DNA from: Labilithrix luteola
GTDB lineage: Bacteria > Myxococcota_A > Polyangia > Polyangiales > Polyangiaceae
DNA: 64,000 nt
Assembly: GCF_001263205.1 (NCBI RefSeq)
Contig: NZ_CP012333.1
Span: 4,937,001 to 5,001,000 of the forward strand
Reading direction: 5' to 3'
A program made the position numbers and the translations under genes. Below are positions 27,358 through 36,900 of this stretch, one piece after another. The notes under the pieces are model-generated. The model saw only the letters and a list, made by a program, of their open reading frames with translations, did not search any database and had not been told where the DNA came from. The stretch's first letter is position 1; every line of letters begins with the position of its first letter.

Positions 27358-28179
27358 ATGGCTTCCTACGAATCGATGACGGTCGAGATCGCGGATGGCG
27401 TGGCCGAGGTGTGCCTCACCGGGCCGGGCAAGGGCAATGCGATGGGCTCGGCGTTCTTCCGCGAACTGCCCGTCGTCTTCGATGCCCTCGATCGCGATCC
27501 GCTCGTGCGCGCTGTCGTGCTGCGCGGTTCGGGTGGCCAATTCAGCTACGGGCTCGACTTGAAGAACATGATGGGTGAGCTCATGGGCCACGTTGCGCCC
27601 GGCAATCTCGCTGCCGAGCGCCTGCGGCTCCTCGACTTCATCGGCGAGCTCCAGCGAGGCCCCGATGCCGTCGAGCGGTGCAGAAAGCCCGTCATCGCTG
27701 CGATCGCCGGCGCGTGCATCGGCGGCGGCGTGGACGTGATCGCCGCATGCGATCTCCGCATCGCGTCGCGCGATGCACGGTTCAGTGTGCGCGAGGTCAA
27801 AGTCGCCATCGTCGCCGACCTCGGCAGTCTGCAGCGCCTCCCGCGCATCATTGGCCACGGCCACACGCGCGAGCTTGCGTTCACCGGCAAGGACATCGAC
27901 GCCGAACGCGCACTGCGCATCGGGCTCGTCAACGACGTCTACGACACCGAGGCGGACTTGCTCGCCGCCGCGCGCGCCATGGCTCGCGAGATCGCCGCCA
28001 ACCCGCCTCACGTCGTGCAGGGCGTCAAACAGGTGCTCGCCTACAGCGAGGACAAGAGCATCGCCGAAGGCAATCGCTACGTCGCGCTGTGGAACTCGGC
28101 GTTTCTTGCTTCGCAGGATCTCGGCGAGGCGATGCAGGCCTTCGCGGAGAAACGCCCGCCGCGCTTCACCGGGAAGTGA
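27358..28179 (+). CDS. Crotonase-fold dienoyl-CoA isomerase-like protein
   Basis: 273 residues from ATG 27358; an in-frame ATG at 27349 has no room for a ribosome site, while AGGATGG precedes 27358. Crotonase features: oxyanion-hole segments FSYGLDLKNM and IAGACIGGGVD. The active-site stretch DLRIASRDARFSVREVKVA followed by IVADLGSLQRLP matches ECH1-type delta3,5-delta2,4-dienoyl-CoA isomerases (Asp in GGGVD, Glu in VREV, Asp in VADLGS) rather than hydratases, which have two Glu. So unsaturated fatty-acid beta-oxidation is the likely pathway. Not in an operon with other beta-oxidation genes. Confidence 0.86.
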   Translation: MASYESMTVEIADGVAEVCLTGPGKGNAMGSAFFRELPVVFDALDRDPLVRAVVLRGSGGQFSYGLDLKNMMGELMGHVAPGNLAAERLRLLDFIGELQRGPDAVERCRKPVIAAIAGACIGGGVDVIAACDLRIASRDARFSVREVKVAIVADLGSLQRLPRIIGHGHTRELAFTGKDIDAERALRIGLVNDVYDTEADLLAAARAMAREIAANPPHVVQGVKQVLAYSEDKSIAEGNRYVALWNSAFLASQDLGEAMQAFAEKRPPRFTGK

Positions 28180-28214
28180 TCCCCATGCTCTAGGGCACCG
28201 AACAGTTTCGTGCC

Positions 28215-28454
28215 CTAGGGCGCCGGGGCTTCGCCGCGGAGGCCGCGCAGCGCTTCGATCCCACGCGCGGTGACGCGCACCCACGCGTCGCCGTCGCCCT
28301 CGTCCTGCGTCTCGACGAGGCCCGCGACCACGAGCGCTTCGAGGTCCTCGTACTCGTCGTCTTCGATGTCTTCCGTCGACAGCCCGCCATCCTCTTCGTC
28401 GGCGCGGTGAACGACCTGGAGCAACGCGTGTTGAGACGGCGTGAGAGTCGGCAT
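28215..28454 (-). CDS. Small acidic protein, winged-helix-like
   Basis: 79 residues, acidic in the middle (DIEDDEYEDLEAL), with the pattern of a small winged helix: TPSQHALLQVVHRADEEDGG, then VVAGLVETQDEGDGDAWVRV, then TARGIEALRGL. No named family; possibly an accessory DNA- or protein-binding module. Convergent with the crotonase gene across about 35 bases. Confidence 0.55.
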   Translation of the reverse strand: MPTLTPSQHALLQVVHRADEEDGGLSTEDIEDDEYEDLEALVVAGLVETQDEGDGDAWVRVTARGIEALRGLRGEAPAP

Positions 28455-28774
28455 GGTCGTCCACGAGGGTTAACCGTGCGCTCGTCGACGCGCCATGCCG
28501 AGGGTCGTCGCTGCGGTCTAGCTCAGCCATATCGCGACGATCTTTTGCGATGCGTCATTCGTCTCCTTCCCGCCTCGCGGCGCGCAGCTGCCTGAAACTC
28601 CGAGCGTCAAGCTTCGAACGGGCGCTTACTGGGGGCGTTCGAGAAGTGTCGCAGCGATCTACGTATCGTCGCGATTCACCGCAATTTCGTGCGGACCTGG
28701 GTCATGGTCGGACATTTGCAACTGAGTGATCTTCGGTCGTAGGGCGCTCGCGCCCAGCACGCGAGGAGTGACGT
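28455..28774. other. Intergenic region upstream of the PAD gene
   Basis: 320 bases without a gene. I see an inverted repeat TCGAACG (28614-28620), 15 bases, CGTTCGA (28636-28642), and a compact hairpin GGGCG-CTCG-CGCCC (28742-28755) just before the PAD ribosome site. Either may regulate PAD; nothing else is visible. Confidence 0.4.
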
Positions 28775-30589
28775 TTGGTCATGAGACGAATCGACGCCGT
28801 CTTGCTCGGAGCTTTGCTCGTCACTGCCTGCGGTGCGTCCGATGACGGACAAACCGCATCGGGCAAGTCCAAGACTGACCCGAGCAGTGCAGGGTCGAAG
28901 ATCCTCGCGGACATCCGTGCGGACTCGAACCGTGACGGCAAGGTCTCGTTCGACGACGAGAGCGACGGCGACAAGACGACCTGGAACGAGAAGGTCGGCG
29001 CCGTGTTCCTCGCGAACATCGACGACGACGAGGTCGCCTGCAAGATGGCGAAGACGGACCTCGATCTGCCGACGTGCAACGACGCCGCGGACGAGGTGAT
29101 CAACGGCGCGGACGACTTGCTCGACCTCGCTCCGATCAAGACCAAACCGTGGCCGAACGCACCGGACGATGCGACGGCGACGATCGCGGTCGACCTTCCG
29201 GACCCCGTTCGCATCTTCAAGCGTGTCGGCGAAGGCGCGACCGATTTCGAGGTCCTTACCGAGGACCCGCTGACCGCCGACGAGATCCGTAACGGCATCG
29301 AGCTCGCGATCGAGGCCAAGGACATCGTTCGCGACTCGGACGCATGGGATGGTCGCGTCACCGTGACCTTCACCGTGACGACGTCGGAAGGCGAAGCGAA
29401 GGACTCGGTGAAGCTTCGCGTTTCGCCCGTCATGACGTTCCACCATCTGCTCCAAGCGCAGACGGTCTACGTCACGAACAACGCATCGCCGGGCAATGCG
29501 GCGATGCGCAAGGATCTTGCCTCGGCGTGCACGGAAGCCAGCTTGCCCACCCCCATCGAGGTCAAGACCGACGACCCGTGGACGCAGGACTTCTTCGAGA
29601 CCGCGTACATGGCAATGCCGGGAGCGAACGGCGAGCAGCACGTCATCAACGTGAACTACCGTTCGGCGAACCTCTACAACCCCGGCAACGCCAAGAGCCC
29701 TCTTCGCACCGCGGGCCGTTACGCGTTCGAGCTCCGCGGCAAGGACAGCGCGGGCATCCAGCAGTACGACCCCAAGCACTCGCTGGAGATGGACTCGCTC
29801 AACTCGTTCGGCAACACGGAGACGATTCCTCCGTTCACGCTGGGCGACAAGAGCTACCCGCTCGGCCGTTTGCTCCGCGGCAAGGTCGACAACTTCTACC
29901 CCGACCCGACCTTCACCAAGATGCTCGAGTCGCAGGGCATGCAGCCGCCGGTGTACGTCGACACGTCATGGCTGCTCGTCGGTCACGTCGACGAGACGCT
30001 CTCGTTCGTGAAGGCGAAGACGCCGCGGGGATGGGTCCTCCTCGTGAACGATGCCTCGATGGCCAAGAAGATGCTCCAGGACCAGGTCACTGCCGGCCAT
30101 GGTGACGTGCCGATGTTCGTCGGCATGGAGTGGTACGACGACAACGGCAAGGCGAGCCCGGCGCAGGCGACCATCAGCGAAGTCCTGGCCGATACCGACG
30201 TCATGACCGCGAGCGCCGAGGCCGCGACCGAGGTCGACGGTCAGATCGCGAAGATCAAGGCGGAGACCGGGCTGACGGACGACGAGATCATCCACGTCCC
30301 GTACCTCCACCACTCGTACCAAGGCGCGTCGGTCGCCTACCAGCCCGGAACCGTCAACGGCATCTACGTGGCCGACGATCGCTTCGTCGCGCCCGCGCCC
30401 CACGGCCCCGAGATCGGCGGCACGGATATCTTCCGTCAGAACCTGATCGACACGCTCGCGAAGGTCGGCATCAAGGTCGACTTTGCCGAAGACTGGGACG
30501 ACTACCACGCCGCGCTCGGCGAGGTTCACTGCGGTTCGAACACGCGCCGCAAGATTCCCGACGTCAAATGGTGGGAGACCGGACGATGA
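28775..30589 (+). CDS. Lipoprotein protein-arginine deiminase (PAD family)
   Basis: 604 residues from TTG 28775 (602 from ATG 28781); GAGGAG at 28763 fits the TTG start by spacing. Lipoprotein signal ending LLVTACG. DSNRDGKVSFDDE near residue 50-62 looks like an EF-hand calcium loop. The C-terminal half has all PAD catalytic motifs: Asp in DDPWTQD (about 272), His404 and Asp406 in GHVDETLSF, and the nucleophile Cys586 in GEVHCGSNTRR. These align in order and spacing with human PAD4 Asp350, His471, Asp473, Cys645. So calcium-activated conversion of peptidyl-arginine to citrulline is likely, on the outside of the cell or in the periplasm. Substrate unknown. Its stop overlaps the next gene's start. 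Confidence 0.92.
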   Translation: MVMRRIDAVLLGALLVTACGASDDGQTASGKSKTDPSSAGSKILADIRADSNRDGKVSFDDESDGDKTTWNEKVGAVFLANIDDDEVACKMAKTDLDLPTCNDAADEVINGADDLLDLAPIKTKPWPNAPDDATATIAVDLPDPVRIFKRVGEGATDFEVLTEDPLTADEIRNGIELAIEAKDIVRDSDAWDGRVTVTFTVTTSEGEAKDSVKLRVSPVMTFHHLLQAQTVYVTNNASPGNAAMRKDLASACTEASLPTPIEVKTDDPWTQDFFETAYMAMPGANGEQHVINVNYRSANLYNPGNAKSPLRTAGRYAFELRGKDSAGIQQYDPKHSLEMDSLNSFGNTETIPPFTLGDKSYPLGRLLRGKVDNFYPDPTFTKMLESQGMQPPVYVDTSWLLVGHVDETLSFVKAKTPRGWVLLVNDASMAKKMLQDQVTAGHGDVPMFVGMEWYDDNGKASPAQATISEVLADTDVMTASAEAATEVDGQIAKIKAETGLTDDEIIHVPYLHHSYQGASVAYQPGTVNGIYVADDRFVAPAPHGPEIGGTDIFRQNLIDTLAKVGIKVDFAEDWDDYHAALGEVHCGSNTRRKIPDVKWWETGR

Positions 30590-31524
30590 TGCGCTCCACG
30601 ATCAAGACCACGATTGCGCTCGGCGCACTGCTCGGCAGCTTCTTCACCATGGGTCAGGCTTCGGCCAATCCAGGGCTGGCGATCGACGGAAGCAAGGTGC
30701 TGCCGGTGAACGTCTCGTCCACGCTTCGCGCGGAGATCTCGCGGGGCCGGACGGCGGATGCGGGCTCGTTCCACGCCGTGAACGATCTCGTTGCCCGTTC
30801 GAAGACCATCGATGCGCGTGCGCGCGGGGGCAAGGCGGCGATCTCGCACGCGCTCGCCAAGCTCGGCCCCACGGCGGTGATGCCGATGATCGAGCTCCTC
30901 GCGTTCGATGGCCCGGCGGGCTTGCCGGTCGAGCAGTCGCCTGCCGTTCAGCGCGATCTCGTGGAGGCTCTCGGTCTCCTGCGCGATCCTCGCGCGATGC
31001 CCGTGCTCGGCAAGATGCTCGAGCGTGATGCCGACTTCACGACCACGCGTACCGTCGCCGAGGCGATCGCACGCATGGATACCGACGAGGCTTCGCAGAA
31101 GCTCGTGTCGTCGCTCGCGACGTCGTCGGGGGAGCGCGCCAAGGCGATCCTCGCGGGCATGGGCATGTGCCACAAGACGGTCGTGACGCAGACGCTCGCC
31201 GCTCGGCTTGCCGCCCGTCCCGACGACGCTACGGCGATCCTCGTCGTGAAGTCGCTCGGCCACGCCGGCAATGCGTGGGGCTGGAAGACGCTCGCGGATC
31301 GCACGGACGAGAACGAGGTTCGTGGAGCGGCTGCCAAGGCGCTCGTCGACGCCTACGTCACGTACACCGGCTCCGCGCGCGAGGCCGCGGCCAAGGCGCT
31401 CCTCGTCGTCGACGCACCGAACACGAGCTCGCTCATCCAGAACGCGAAGAGCTCGGCATCGCCCGAAGCGCGCACCGCCCTTGACGCTCTCGCCACGCGC
31501 GTCGCGCACAACCCCACTCGGTAG
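30586..31524 (+). CDS. Exported HEAT-like repeat protein, coupled to PAD
   Basis: 312 residues; ATG 30586 overlaps the PAD stop (ATGATG), so translation is coupled. Signal peptide to about residue 27 (FFTMGQASA). The mature protein is helical, with repeats of the HEAT/armadillo type (PTAVMPMIELL, RDLVEALGLLRDPRAMPVLGKML, RTVAEAIARMDTDEASQKLV, VRGAAAKALVDAYVTY). Such scaffolds bind other proteins. The coupling suggests it works with or on the deiminase, for instance as a chaperone or a substrate-presenting partner (inference). Confidence 0.82.
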   Translation: MMRSTIKTTIALGALLGSFFTMGQASANPGLAIDGSKVLPVNVSSTLRAEISRGRTADAGSFHAVNDLVARSKTIDARARGGKAAISHALAKLGPTAVMPMIELLAFDGPAGLPVEQSPAVQRDLVEALGLLRDPRAMPVLGKMLERDADFTTTRTVAEAIARMDTDEASQKLVSSLATSSGERAKAILAGMGMCHKTVVTQTLAARLAARPDDATAILVVKSLGHAGNAWGWKTLADRTDENEVRGAAAKALVDAYVTYTGSAREAAAKALLVVDAPNTSSLIQNAKSSASPEARTALDALATRVAHNPTR

Positions 31525-31618
31525 TGTGCCCGTAGCGGAGCCCTCCACGGGGCCCCGAGCGAAGGCTTTGAGAGACGAAGACGGGTGTAGGTCGCCACAC
31601 GGCGAGCGGTGGGTTCTT

Positions 31619-31737
31619 CGTCGCGCTCCTAGCGCGACGCGCCGTAGGCGACCCGCCGCGGGCAGCTGAGGGGGAGGCTCGAAACCGAAGGTTTCAAGGG
31701 GGAGCGAAGCTCCCCACAAGGGGGAGCGAAGCTCCCC
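31619..31737. terminator. Hairpin array between HEAT-like gene and PEGA gene
   Basis: In the convergent gap there are four perfect hairpins: CGTCGCGCT-CCT-AGCGCGACG (31619-31639), GAAACC-GAA-GGTTTC (31681-31695), then two copies, 22 bases apart, of GGGGAGC-GAA-GCTCCCC (31699-31715 and 31721-31737). The last three share a GAA triloop closed by GC, the known very stable GCGAAGC mini-hairpin type. Likely a two-way terminator. Confidence 0.7.
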
Positions 31738-31743
31738 ACAAGC

Positions 31744-32778
31744 CTAACGCGTGAGCTGCACTTCGAGGGTCTTCGTGTCGCCCTCGACGAGCACGATCTC
31801 GCGCTGCGTCGTTTTGTAGCCGGTGGCCTGAGTGACCACGCGGTACGTACCGGGATTGACCGGACGGGCGATGCCGATCAGATCGGTCGGCATCACCTTG
31901 CCGTTGATCTGCACGACGAGGTTTCGGAGCGTGCTCGGCGAGGGATTGATCTGGATGCGCATCGTGGGGATGCGTTGGCGGAGCGCCGCGAGCGATTGAC
32001 GGCCGCTCTCTTGCGCCTGCTTGAAGGCGTCAGGCGCTTGCGGCGAGAGGTTCGCGTGCGCGAGCGTCTCGTAGTTCTCCTGCGCCTCGATGAGCTTGCC
32101 GACGGAGACCTGGCAATCGGCGAGATGCTGCAAGTGCGTGGGCGCGTCGAAGAGGCGCTGCGCGATTTCGAAGCGTCCGATCGCGTGGGTGCAGTCGCCC
32201 TTGTCCGCGAGCTCGACGCCCTCGAGGAACGCAGCGCGCGCTGTGGCCTTGCGCTCGGACTCGCTCATCTCGGGGCGCGGGGGCGCGGTGTTCGACGAGG
32301 CCGAGGGCGAGGCACCCGCGCCAACCGGCATTCCTGGTGGTAGGCGCGCACCATAGTTAGGGCCGCCAGGGCCGAGAGGTTCGAGCTTCGCGTGGTGGAC
32401 GCGCTCGACGTTGTTCCATGCGCCGCTCGCGCCGTCGGCGATGAGCGGGATGCAGAGCAGGACGGGAATCGCGCACGTGAGGATGTCCCACGTCAGCCAT
32501 GCACCGTTCTTCGACTTCTTCACGACGCTGCGATGGTCGGCGTAGCCGGGCTTCGTCACCGCAACGTACGTGGTGCCGGCGCGAGGAACCTGGATGACGG
32601 CGGGCGTTGGTTGCCCTTGCGGCACTTCCTTCAGGAAGATCTGCGCGCCGTCGGGGTCGCTCTCGAACTGCACCGGAGGAGCACTGCTCCTGAAGACGGC
32701 CGCGCAGCCCGACGTGAGGCCGGACGAAAGCGCCAGGACCGCAACCATCACGAAACGACCTAGCCCAACCGCACGCAT
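31744..32778 (-). CDS. PEGA-domain lipoprotein with tetratricopeptide-like segment
   Basis: 344 residues; lipoprotein signal ending LTSGCAA. An N-terminal PEGA-like domain (VQFESDPDGAQIFLKEVPQG, then PAVIQVPRAGTTYVAVTKPGYA) is followed by a small hydrophobic hairpin (WDILTCAIPVLLCIPLIA), a helical TPR-like region (AAFLEGVELADKGDCTHAIG, FEIAQRLFDAPTHLQHLADC) and a second PEGA-type domain at the C-terminus (VVQINGKVMPTDLIGIARPV). PEGA domains are common in myxobacterial cell-envelope proteins. Function unknown. Confidence 0.82.
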   Translation of the reverse strand: MRAVGLGRFVMVAVLALSSGLTSGCAAVFRSSAPPVQFESDPDGAQIFLKEVPQGQPTPAVIQVPRAGTTYVAVTKPGYADHRSVVKKSKNGAWLTWDILTCAIPVLLCIPLIADGASGAWNNVERVHHAKLEPLGPGGPNYGARLPPGMPVGAGASPSASSNTAPPRPEMSESERKATARAAFLEGVELADKGDCTHAIGRFEIAQRLFDAPTHLQHLADCQVSVGKLIEAQENYETLAHANLSPQAPDAFKQAQESGRQSLAALRQRIPTMRIQINPSPSTLRNLVVQINGKVMPTDLIGIARPVNPGTYRVVTQATGYKTTQREIVLVEGDTKTLEVQLTR

Positions 32779-32823
32779 CGATCGGCAACCTAGCTGGTCC
32801 GTCTCGCCGACACCAGATGGCGC

Positions 32824-33723
32824 TCAGGTTGCCTTCTTACGCCTGTTTTTCAGGGCGAATGCACGCACGACCTCGAGGAACTCCTCGAGCACCGCCGAGC
32901 GGTTGTCGCGCAGCCACACCGCCAGGAGCGCCGTCTGCGGATTGCCCACGATGGGCCGCAAGACGATCCCCGCGCGCCTGAGACTGCGGAGCGACGACGG
33001 AAGGACGGAGACGCCAAAGCCCGCCGCGACGAGGCTCACGATGTCGAGCTGAGGGGCCTCCTGCACGATGCGCGGCGTGAAGCCCGCATCACGGAACAAC
33101 CGCATGAGGTGATCGAAGTAGCCGGGACCGCGCGGGCGAGGGAAGAGCACGAACGACTCGCGGGCGAGCGCGGAGAGCGGGATGCGCGACTTCGAGGCAA
33201 GCGCATGACCTTCCGGCAACGCGACGAGGAGCGGCTCCTGACGGACGAGCTCCGTGGCGAGCATCGGATCGTCGACGGGGGGCCTCACGAAGCCGATGTC
33301 GACGCGCCCTGCGTGAATCTCGTCGACCTGGTGTTGAGGAGGAAGCTCACGCAGTGCGACCTCCACCTGCGGGAACCTCGCGCGGAAGGCACGCAAGAGC
33401 TCGGTGAGGCCGCTGTACGCGAGCGACGACGGATACGACACCATGATGCGACCGCTCTCGCCGTGGCTCGCACGCTTGGCCTCGTGCACCGCGAGGTCGA
33501 CCGCTTCGAAAAGTTTTCGAGCGTGACGGAGTAGAACGACGCCCGCAGGCGTTAGCTCCACCCTCCGATTCGAGCGATCGAAAAGAGCGAAGCCGAGCTC
33601 CTTCTCGAGCGCCTGGATCTGTCGGCTCAGTGGCGGCTGTGCAATATGAAGACGCTCCGCCGCGCGACCGAAGTGTCTCTCCTCGGCAACGGTGGCGAAG
33701 TAGCGAAGGTGGCGCAGATCCAT
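32824..33723 (-). CDS. LysR-family transcriptional regulator
   Basis: 299 residues, canonical length. N-terminal winged helix (MDLRHLRYFATVAEERHFGR, then LHIAQPPLSRQIQALEKELG) and the periplasmic-binding-protein-like effector domain (IMVSYPSSLAYSGL, LVRQEPLLVALPEGHALA, FVLFPRPRGPGYF). It resembles the BenM/CatM-like subgroup. Divergent from the RND pump gene, with a perfect LysR-type box in the 247-base gap; therefore it most likely controls the pump (inference). Confidence 0.94.
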   Translation of the reverse strand: MDLRHLRYFATVAEERHFGRAAERLHIAQPPLSRQIQALEKELGFALFDRSNRRVELTPAGVVLLRHARKLFEAVDLAVHEAKRASHGESGRIMVSYPSSLAYSGLTELLRAFRARFPQVEVALRELPPQHQVDEIHAGRVDIGFVRPPVDDPMLATELVRQEPLLVALPEGHALASKSRIPLSALARESFVLFPRPRGPGYFDHLMRLFRDAGFTPRIVQEAPQLDIVSLVAAGFGVSVLPSSLRSLRRAGIVLRPIVGNPQTALLAVWLRDNRSAVLEEFLEVVRAFALKNRRKKAT

Positions 33724-33860
33724 GCAGGTGGAGCGTGTTCGGGTGAACCGTCGTCGTTGGCGGACGAAACCTTGCTCAGCGCCGACGAACGGAGAGTGAA
33801 CGCAACGAGTCGTCGCGAACTGTCGTTAAAAAGGACGCGAAACCCAGCAGGTTTGGTGGC

Positions 33861-33881
33861 TCGATACCTTAAAGGTATCGA
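33861..33881. promoter_or_regulatory. LysR-type operator in the regulator/RND pump gap
   Basis: TCGATACCTT-A-AAGGTATCGA: a 21-bp perfect palindrome with a single central base, containing the T-N11-A core (T at 33865, A at 33877) typical of LysR boxes. An AT-rich ACAATATATTGG at 33892 could be a -10 region for the pump. Confidence 0.75.
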
Positions 33882-33970
33882 AGGATGCCGCACAATATAT
33901 TGGACGCTCCTGTTGCGCGACGCCACAACCCCCAACGGCATCCCAGGCTCCGCAATCGAGACCTTTCCCA

Positions 33971-36900
33971 ATGTGGCTCGTAAGAATCGCACTTAAACGC
34001 CCCTACACGTTCATCGTGATGGCGATGCTCATCGTCATCGCGGGCGTTATGTCGATCGTCCGGATGCCCACGGACATCTTCCCGGACATCGACATCCCCG
34101 TCATCTCGGTCATCTGGAACTACCAAGGTCTGTCTCCCGAGGAGATGGAGCGGCGCATCGTCACCAACTACGAGCGCACGCTGACCACGACCGTCAACGA
34201 CATCGAGCACATCGAGAGTCAGTCCCTCACGGGTATCGCGGTCGTCAAAATCTTCTTCCAGCCGGGCGCGCGCATCGAAGCGGCGACCGCGCAGGTCACG
34301 GCCGTCTCGCAGTCCGTGCTTCGGCAGATGCCGCCGGGCGCAACGCCGCCGTTCATCATCCGCTATAGCGCGTCGAACGTTCCGATTATCCAGGCCGTCC
34401 TCGAGAGCGATTCGCTCAGCGAGCAGCAGCTCTTCGACTACGGAACGAACTTCGTCCGCGCGGATCTCGCGACCGTTCCCGGTACGCAGATCCCGTGGCC
34501 GTACGGCGGCAAGCAGCGTCAGATCATGGTCGACCTCGATCCCACGCGTCTCTACGCATGGGGGCTGTCGCCGCGTGACGTCAGCACCGCGCTGTCGAAC
34601 CAGAACGTCATCCTCCCGACCGGCACGACGAAGATGGGGGCGAACGAGCTTCCCATCGTCCTCAACAGCAGCCCCGAGGCGCTGAAGGACATCGGCGACC
34701 TGCCGATCAAGACGGTGCGCGGAACCACGGTCTACGTGCGCGACGTCGCGAGCGTACGCGACGGGTCGTCACCTCAGACGAACATGGTGCACGTCAGCGG
34801 CAAACGCTCCGTGCTCATGTCGATCTTGAAGAACGGCGCGGCGAGCACGCTCGAGGTCGCGAACAGCATCAAGACGATGCTGCCGTCCACGTTGGCGAAG
34901 CTGCCGAAGGAGCTCAAGGTATCGCTCCTCTTCGATCAGTCGCTCTTCGTGCGTGCCGCGGTCGATGGCGTCGTGAAAGAGGCGGCGATCGCCGCAGGCC
35001 TCACGGCGCTCATGATTCTCCTCTTCCTCGGAAGCTGGAGAAGCACGCTCATCGTCGTCATCTCGATTCCGCTCTCGATCCTCGTCTCGATCATCATGCT
35101 CGCGGCGCTTGGGCAGAGCCTCAACGTCATGACGCTCGGAGGTATGGCGCTCGCCGTCGGTATCCTCGTCGACGACGCCACGGTCGAGATCGAGAACATC
35201 CACCGTCAGATGGGGAAGAACAAACCCCTCATCCAGGCGATCCTCGACGGTGCGCGCGAGATCGCGACGCCGGCCTTCGTCGCGACGCTCTGCATCTGCA
35301 TCGTCTTCGTGCCGGTCCTGTTCATCACCGGCGCGGCCAAGTCGCTGTTCGTTCCGCTCGCGATGTCCGTCGTCTTCGCGATGATGGTCTCGTACTTCCT
35401 CTCGCGAACGCTCGTGCCCACGCTCGTCATGCTTCTCCTCAAGCACGAGAAGCACGGGCATGGTCATCCGGAAGAGCCCAAGAGCATCTTCGGGCGCTTC
35501 CACGCCGCGTTCAATCGCTCGTTCGACAAACTCCGCACGGCGTACGGCCGTTGGCTCGCCTGGGCGCTCAGCCATCGTCGCATCGTCGTCCCGGCGTTTC
35601 TCGCCTTCGTCGTTCTCTCGGGAGGTCTCATGCCGTTCCTCGGCCGCGACTTCTTCCCGAGCGTCGATGCCGGTCTCATCAAGCTCCACGTCCGTGGCCC
35701 GCCGGGCACGCGTATCGAGGAGAGCGAGAAGCGCTTTGCCGCGATCGAAGACACCATCAAGACGGTCATTCCGCCCGAGAGCATCAAGACGATGCTCGAC
35801 AACATCGGGACGCCGTACTCCGGCATCAACCTCTCGCTCAGCGAGGGTACGTCGATCTCGCCCGCCGACGGCCAGATCCTCATCGCCCTCGAAGAGGATC
35901 ATGAGCCCACCGCGGGCTACGTGCGCGAGCTACGCAAGAAGCTGGCGGAGAAATATCCCGACACCACCTTCTTCTTCCTCGCACCCGACATCTCGACCCA
36001 GGTGCTCAACTTCGGTCTTGCGGCTCCGATCGACGTGCAAGTCGTCGGCGCCGTCGGTAACGAGGAGGCCACCTACGACGTCGCTCGCAAGATTGCCGAG
36101 CGCGTGAAGAACATCCCGGGCGCGGCCGACGTGCACCTCGCGCAGGTCCAGCGCGTGCCGCAGCTTCGCGTCGACGTCGATCGCACCATGGCCCGCCAGC
36201 AGGGGCTCACGGAGCGAGACATCGCGAGCGACCTTCTCATCTCGCTCTCGTCGAGCTCTCAGGTTTCGCCTGGCTACTGGCTCGATCCCAAGCGCGGCAT
36301 ACAATATCTCGTGGCCGTGCAAACTCCGCAGTACGCGATCGACTCGATCGCAGACGTCGGCACCACGCCGCTGGCGGTCGAGAACAAGGAAACGCAGTTC
36401 CTCTCGAACGTCGCGCAGGTCTCGCGCACGACCGGCCCGGCGAACGTCACCCACTTCAACGCCTCGCGTACCTACGACGTTCAGGCCAACGTCGACGGCA
36501 CCGACCTTGGTTCGGTCGCCGCCGCCGTGAACAAGGTCGTCGACGAGATGCGTCCCACGTTCCCGCGCGGCACCACGGTCCGCATCAAGGGACAGGTGGA
36601 GAGCATGGAGTCGTCCTTCCGCGGCTTGGCCTACGGCCTCGTCTTCTCGGTCGTGCTCGTCTATCTGCTCATGGTGGTGAACTTCCAGTCGTGGCTCGAC
36701 CCGTTCATCATCCTCATGGCCTTGCCGGGTGCCATCGCCGGTATCGCCTGGATGCTCTTCCTCTCGCACACCACCCTCAGCGTTCCTGCGCTGATGGGAG
36801 CCATCATGTGCGTCGGTGTCGCGACGGCGAACAGTATTCTCGTCGTCACGTTCGCCAACGGGCAGCGCGCCTACGGACGTGACGCCACAGAGGCAGCTCT

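Noticed and set aside
34769..35902. 377-codon minus frame inside the RND pump
   Set aside because: Asp/Glu/Arg-rich mirror of the pump's coding sequence.
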